Source of the DNA: Sapria himalayana | Taxonomy: Eukaryota; Streptophyta; Magnoliopsida; Malpighiales; Rafflesiaceae | Assembly: GCA_029783825.1 (NCBI GenBank) | Contig: JAREIK010003426.1 | Span: forward strand, 36,001-100,000 | DNA length: 64,000 nucleotides | Direction of reading: 5' to 3' | Shown here: positions 62,340 to 64,000 of the stretch, one piece after another | Layout: each line of letters begins with the position of its first letter | How positions within the stretch are numbered: position 1 is the first letter of the stretch | Position numbers and translations under genes: made by a program | Notes under the pieces: model-generated | The model's database searches: none | The model's input: the letters and a program-made list of their open reading frames with translations, nothing else | What the model was told of the DNA's origin: nothing

Positions 62340-63741
62340 TAAAGCCATAAAACTTAATATTATTTGATATAATTTATAATTTATAAAATTTCAAATATAT
62401 TTAAAGTGAGTAGATCATTAAAAAAAGTTATATTTATTATTTTAATAAAAACAGAATATTAAAAGCTAATAGTAAAAATCTTACTCAATTATTTAATTCT
62501 TATAAATTTTAGTAGGTAAAAAATAAAACTTGAATTCAAATCAACTTATGGGAAATTTTAATTTTTTTTAGACTAAAAAAATATCATTAGTAATATTTTA
62601 AATAACTTTTTTTAAATCCTAAAAAAAATACTTGAAGTGTTATTTTAATAACCACTCGGAAATATTTTTTTAAATCATTAAAATTTTTTGAAGTAATTAA
62701 AACATCTATGTGTTTATCTTTAAATATCAATTTATTTTCTTTTAAATTTTATGAAAAATTTAATTTTTTTTATAATACAAGCTTTTTAAATCTTTTAGTA
62801 ATTATTTTTTAAAAGTTTCCTATAATCATAAAAATATTTTTTTTAACCTTTAATAATATAAATATTTACTTTTTTATTTATTTATTTAGATATTTTTGTA
62901 AATATTTTTTATTTAATCATACAATTAATTATTTTTTCTTTTATTGGTATAAATTTTTATGTATGTTCATTTATTTATTAAAAAATATTTAAAAATGAGT
63001 AAAATTATAGAATTAATTATCTACTATTTTTTTAATACAAATATTTAAATTTTATAATTAAAAATTTTAGAAAAATTTTATGTATAATTTTTTTAAAAAT
63101 TTTATAATAATTAAAATAGTTATTTTAGTCTTTATTAATATAAATTTTTTTCATATTTATATATTTTTGAAATTTTTTTTATAATATCATATTTTTATAA
63201 TGATTTGAGGAGGTGTCTTTCATGGATTCCTCATCAATATATGATTAAAAACCTTCAATATACAAAATTACAACAAATAGTAAAACAAATAATATAAAAA
63301 AAATAAAAAAAATAAATCAGTATAGATTAACGACAGAAATAATCCCTAGCTCAAATAGGTAGGGAAGATTCACTAGCTAACTGCATATATCATGTTAAAA
63401 TTTTCATTTAAGGACTAATCGCTTGCAAAATCATGAAAATATTTTTTTAGATAATTATTTAGTGATGGAATTTTCTCAATCTAATTAACTAGGGAAAGTT
63501 CTTTGCTAAAGATATTGCTAAAATTGCAGAAAATCTTTGTGTGAAAATCTACAATAATATTGACTTGGGATATTCTTCAATTGAAAGTTTCCATCTCTAA
63601 TCTATCACAAATTCATCAAAAATTTGTAATTCAATGTAAAATCTAACATCTCTTGATATTCCCTAACTAATCCCGTGCAAATTAGATAGAAATTATTTTT
63701 CTAGCTAAATTTTTATCGCTAAATAAATATTTTTTATAGTG
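62340..63741 (-). mobile_element. CACTA A-end fragment, copy 4
   Basis: It starts with the family block (62340-62545; catattatttgatataatt-type, agtaggtaaaaaataaaact) and passes through AT-rich DNA. Subterminal words follow (aactagggaaagtt, ctctaatctatcacaaatt, ccctaactaatcc), and the terminus tattttttatagtg lies at 63741 (complement cactataaaaaa). It then abuts TCTA repeats. Inner parts (leader exon, GCN modules, B end) are absent to the left, so it is a 5'-type fragment of about 1.4 kb. Confidence 0.65.
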
Positions 63742-64000
63742 TTTTATTATCTATTTGTCTATTTATTTTTATATCTATTTGTATATCTATATGTCTATCT
63801 ATCTATATATTTATCTATCTATGTATATGTCTACCTAACTATCTTTCTTTCTTTATTTCTAGCTATTTTTCTATCAATTAAACTATCTATATGTCTATAT
63901 ATCTTTCTATCTTTCTATCTATTTATCGATCTATCTATCTATCTATATATATAAAAAAAATCTAACTAACTAACTATCTATATATCTATCTATCTATCTA
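63742..64000 (+). repeat. Degenerate (TCTA)n array, block 9, runs off the window
   Basis: TCTA variants start directly after the CACTA terminus and continue to the last base, so the array extends beyond the window. Confidence 0.95.

Overview
The window is nuclear DNA from a flowering plant. The evidence is plant gene fragments (an ARIA-type armadillo protein, protein phosphatase 5 and ADP-ribosylation factor 1), plant-type Ty3/gypsy remains with a tRNA-Met primer site, CACTA and hAT transposons, and very AT-rich intergenic sequence. No intact protein-coding gene is visible; every recognisable coding stretch is a pseudogene or transposon relic. The species cannot be named from the sequence; a monocot is possible but unproven.

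The dominant feature is about 26.4 kb (roughly 41% of the window) of degenerate tetranucleotide array, (GATA)n on the + strand at 6766-12330 and (TCTA)n on the + strand at 22905-64000. It is broken into nine blocks by transposable elements. At least three blocks are not simple slippage products. They carry higher-order tandem duplications of about 2.0 kb (47.5-60.5 kb), 1.47-1.74 kb (33.5-36.45 kb) and about 1 kb (42.3-45.0 kb).

Layout: 1-909 AT-rich; 910-1300 GC-rich hAT-like end; 2139-3111 ARIA fragment with introns; to 6754 AT-rich sequence ending in a CACTA end; 6766-12330 GATA array with a 164-bp CACTA end embedded in it; 12335-22904 CACTA copy 2, carrying GCN-rich minisatellites, a PP5 fragment, an intronless ARF1 retrocopy and a Ty3/gypsy RNase H relic; 22905-23445 TCTA array; about 23490-28014 a Ty3/gypsy element (LTR, PBS, gag, protease, RT) cut off inside RT, with a 593-bp hAT MITE in gag; 28015-36683 TCTA array; 36692-40278 hAT element with a dead transposase; 40279-46879 array; 46885-47440 solo LTR; 47446-50299 array with a 182-bp unique insert; 50300-59144 CACTA copy 3, complete with both ends and a 3-bp target duplication; 59145-61415 array; 61416-63741 AT-rich sequence ending in another CACTA end; 63742-64000 array.

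The CACTA family ties the window together. Five copies of one terminus (called the A end here) lie directly against GATA/TCTA arrays. Coding remnants in the three larger copies all point from the A end toward the other (B) end, and two copies share a leader exon with a splice donor. This fits gene-capturing (Pack-CACTA type) elements that repeatedly landed in, or were trimmed by, the arrays. All boundaries and homologies were read by eye without alignment software.
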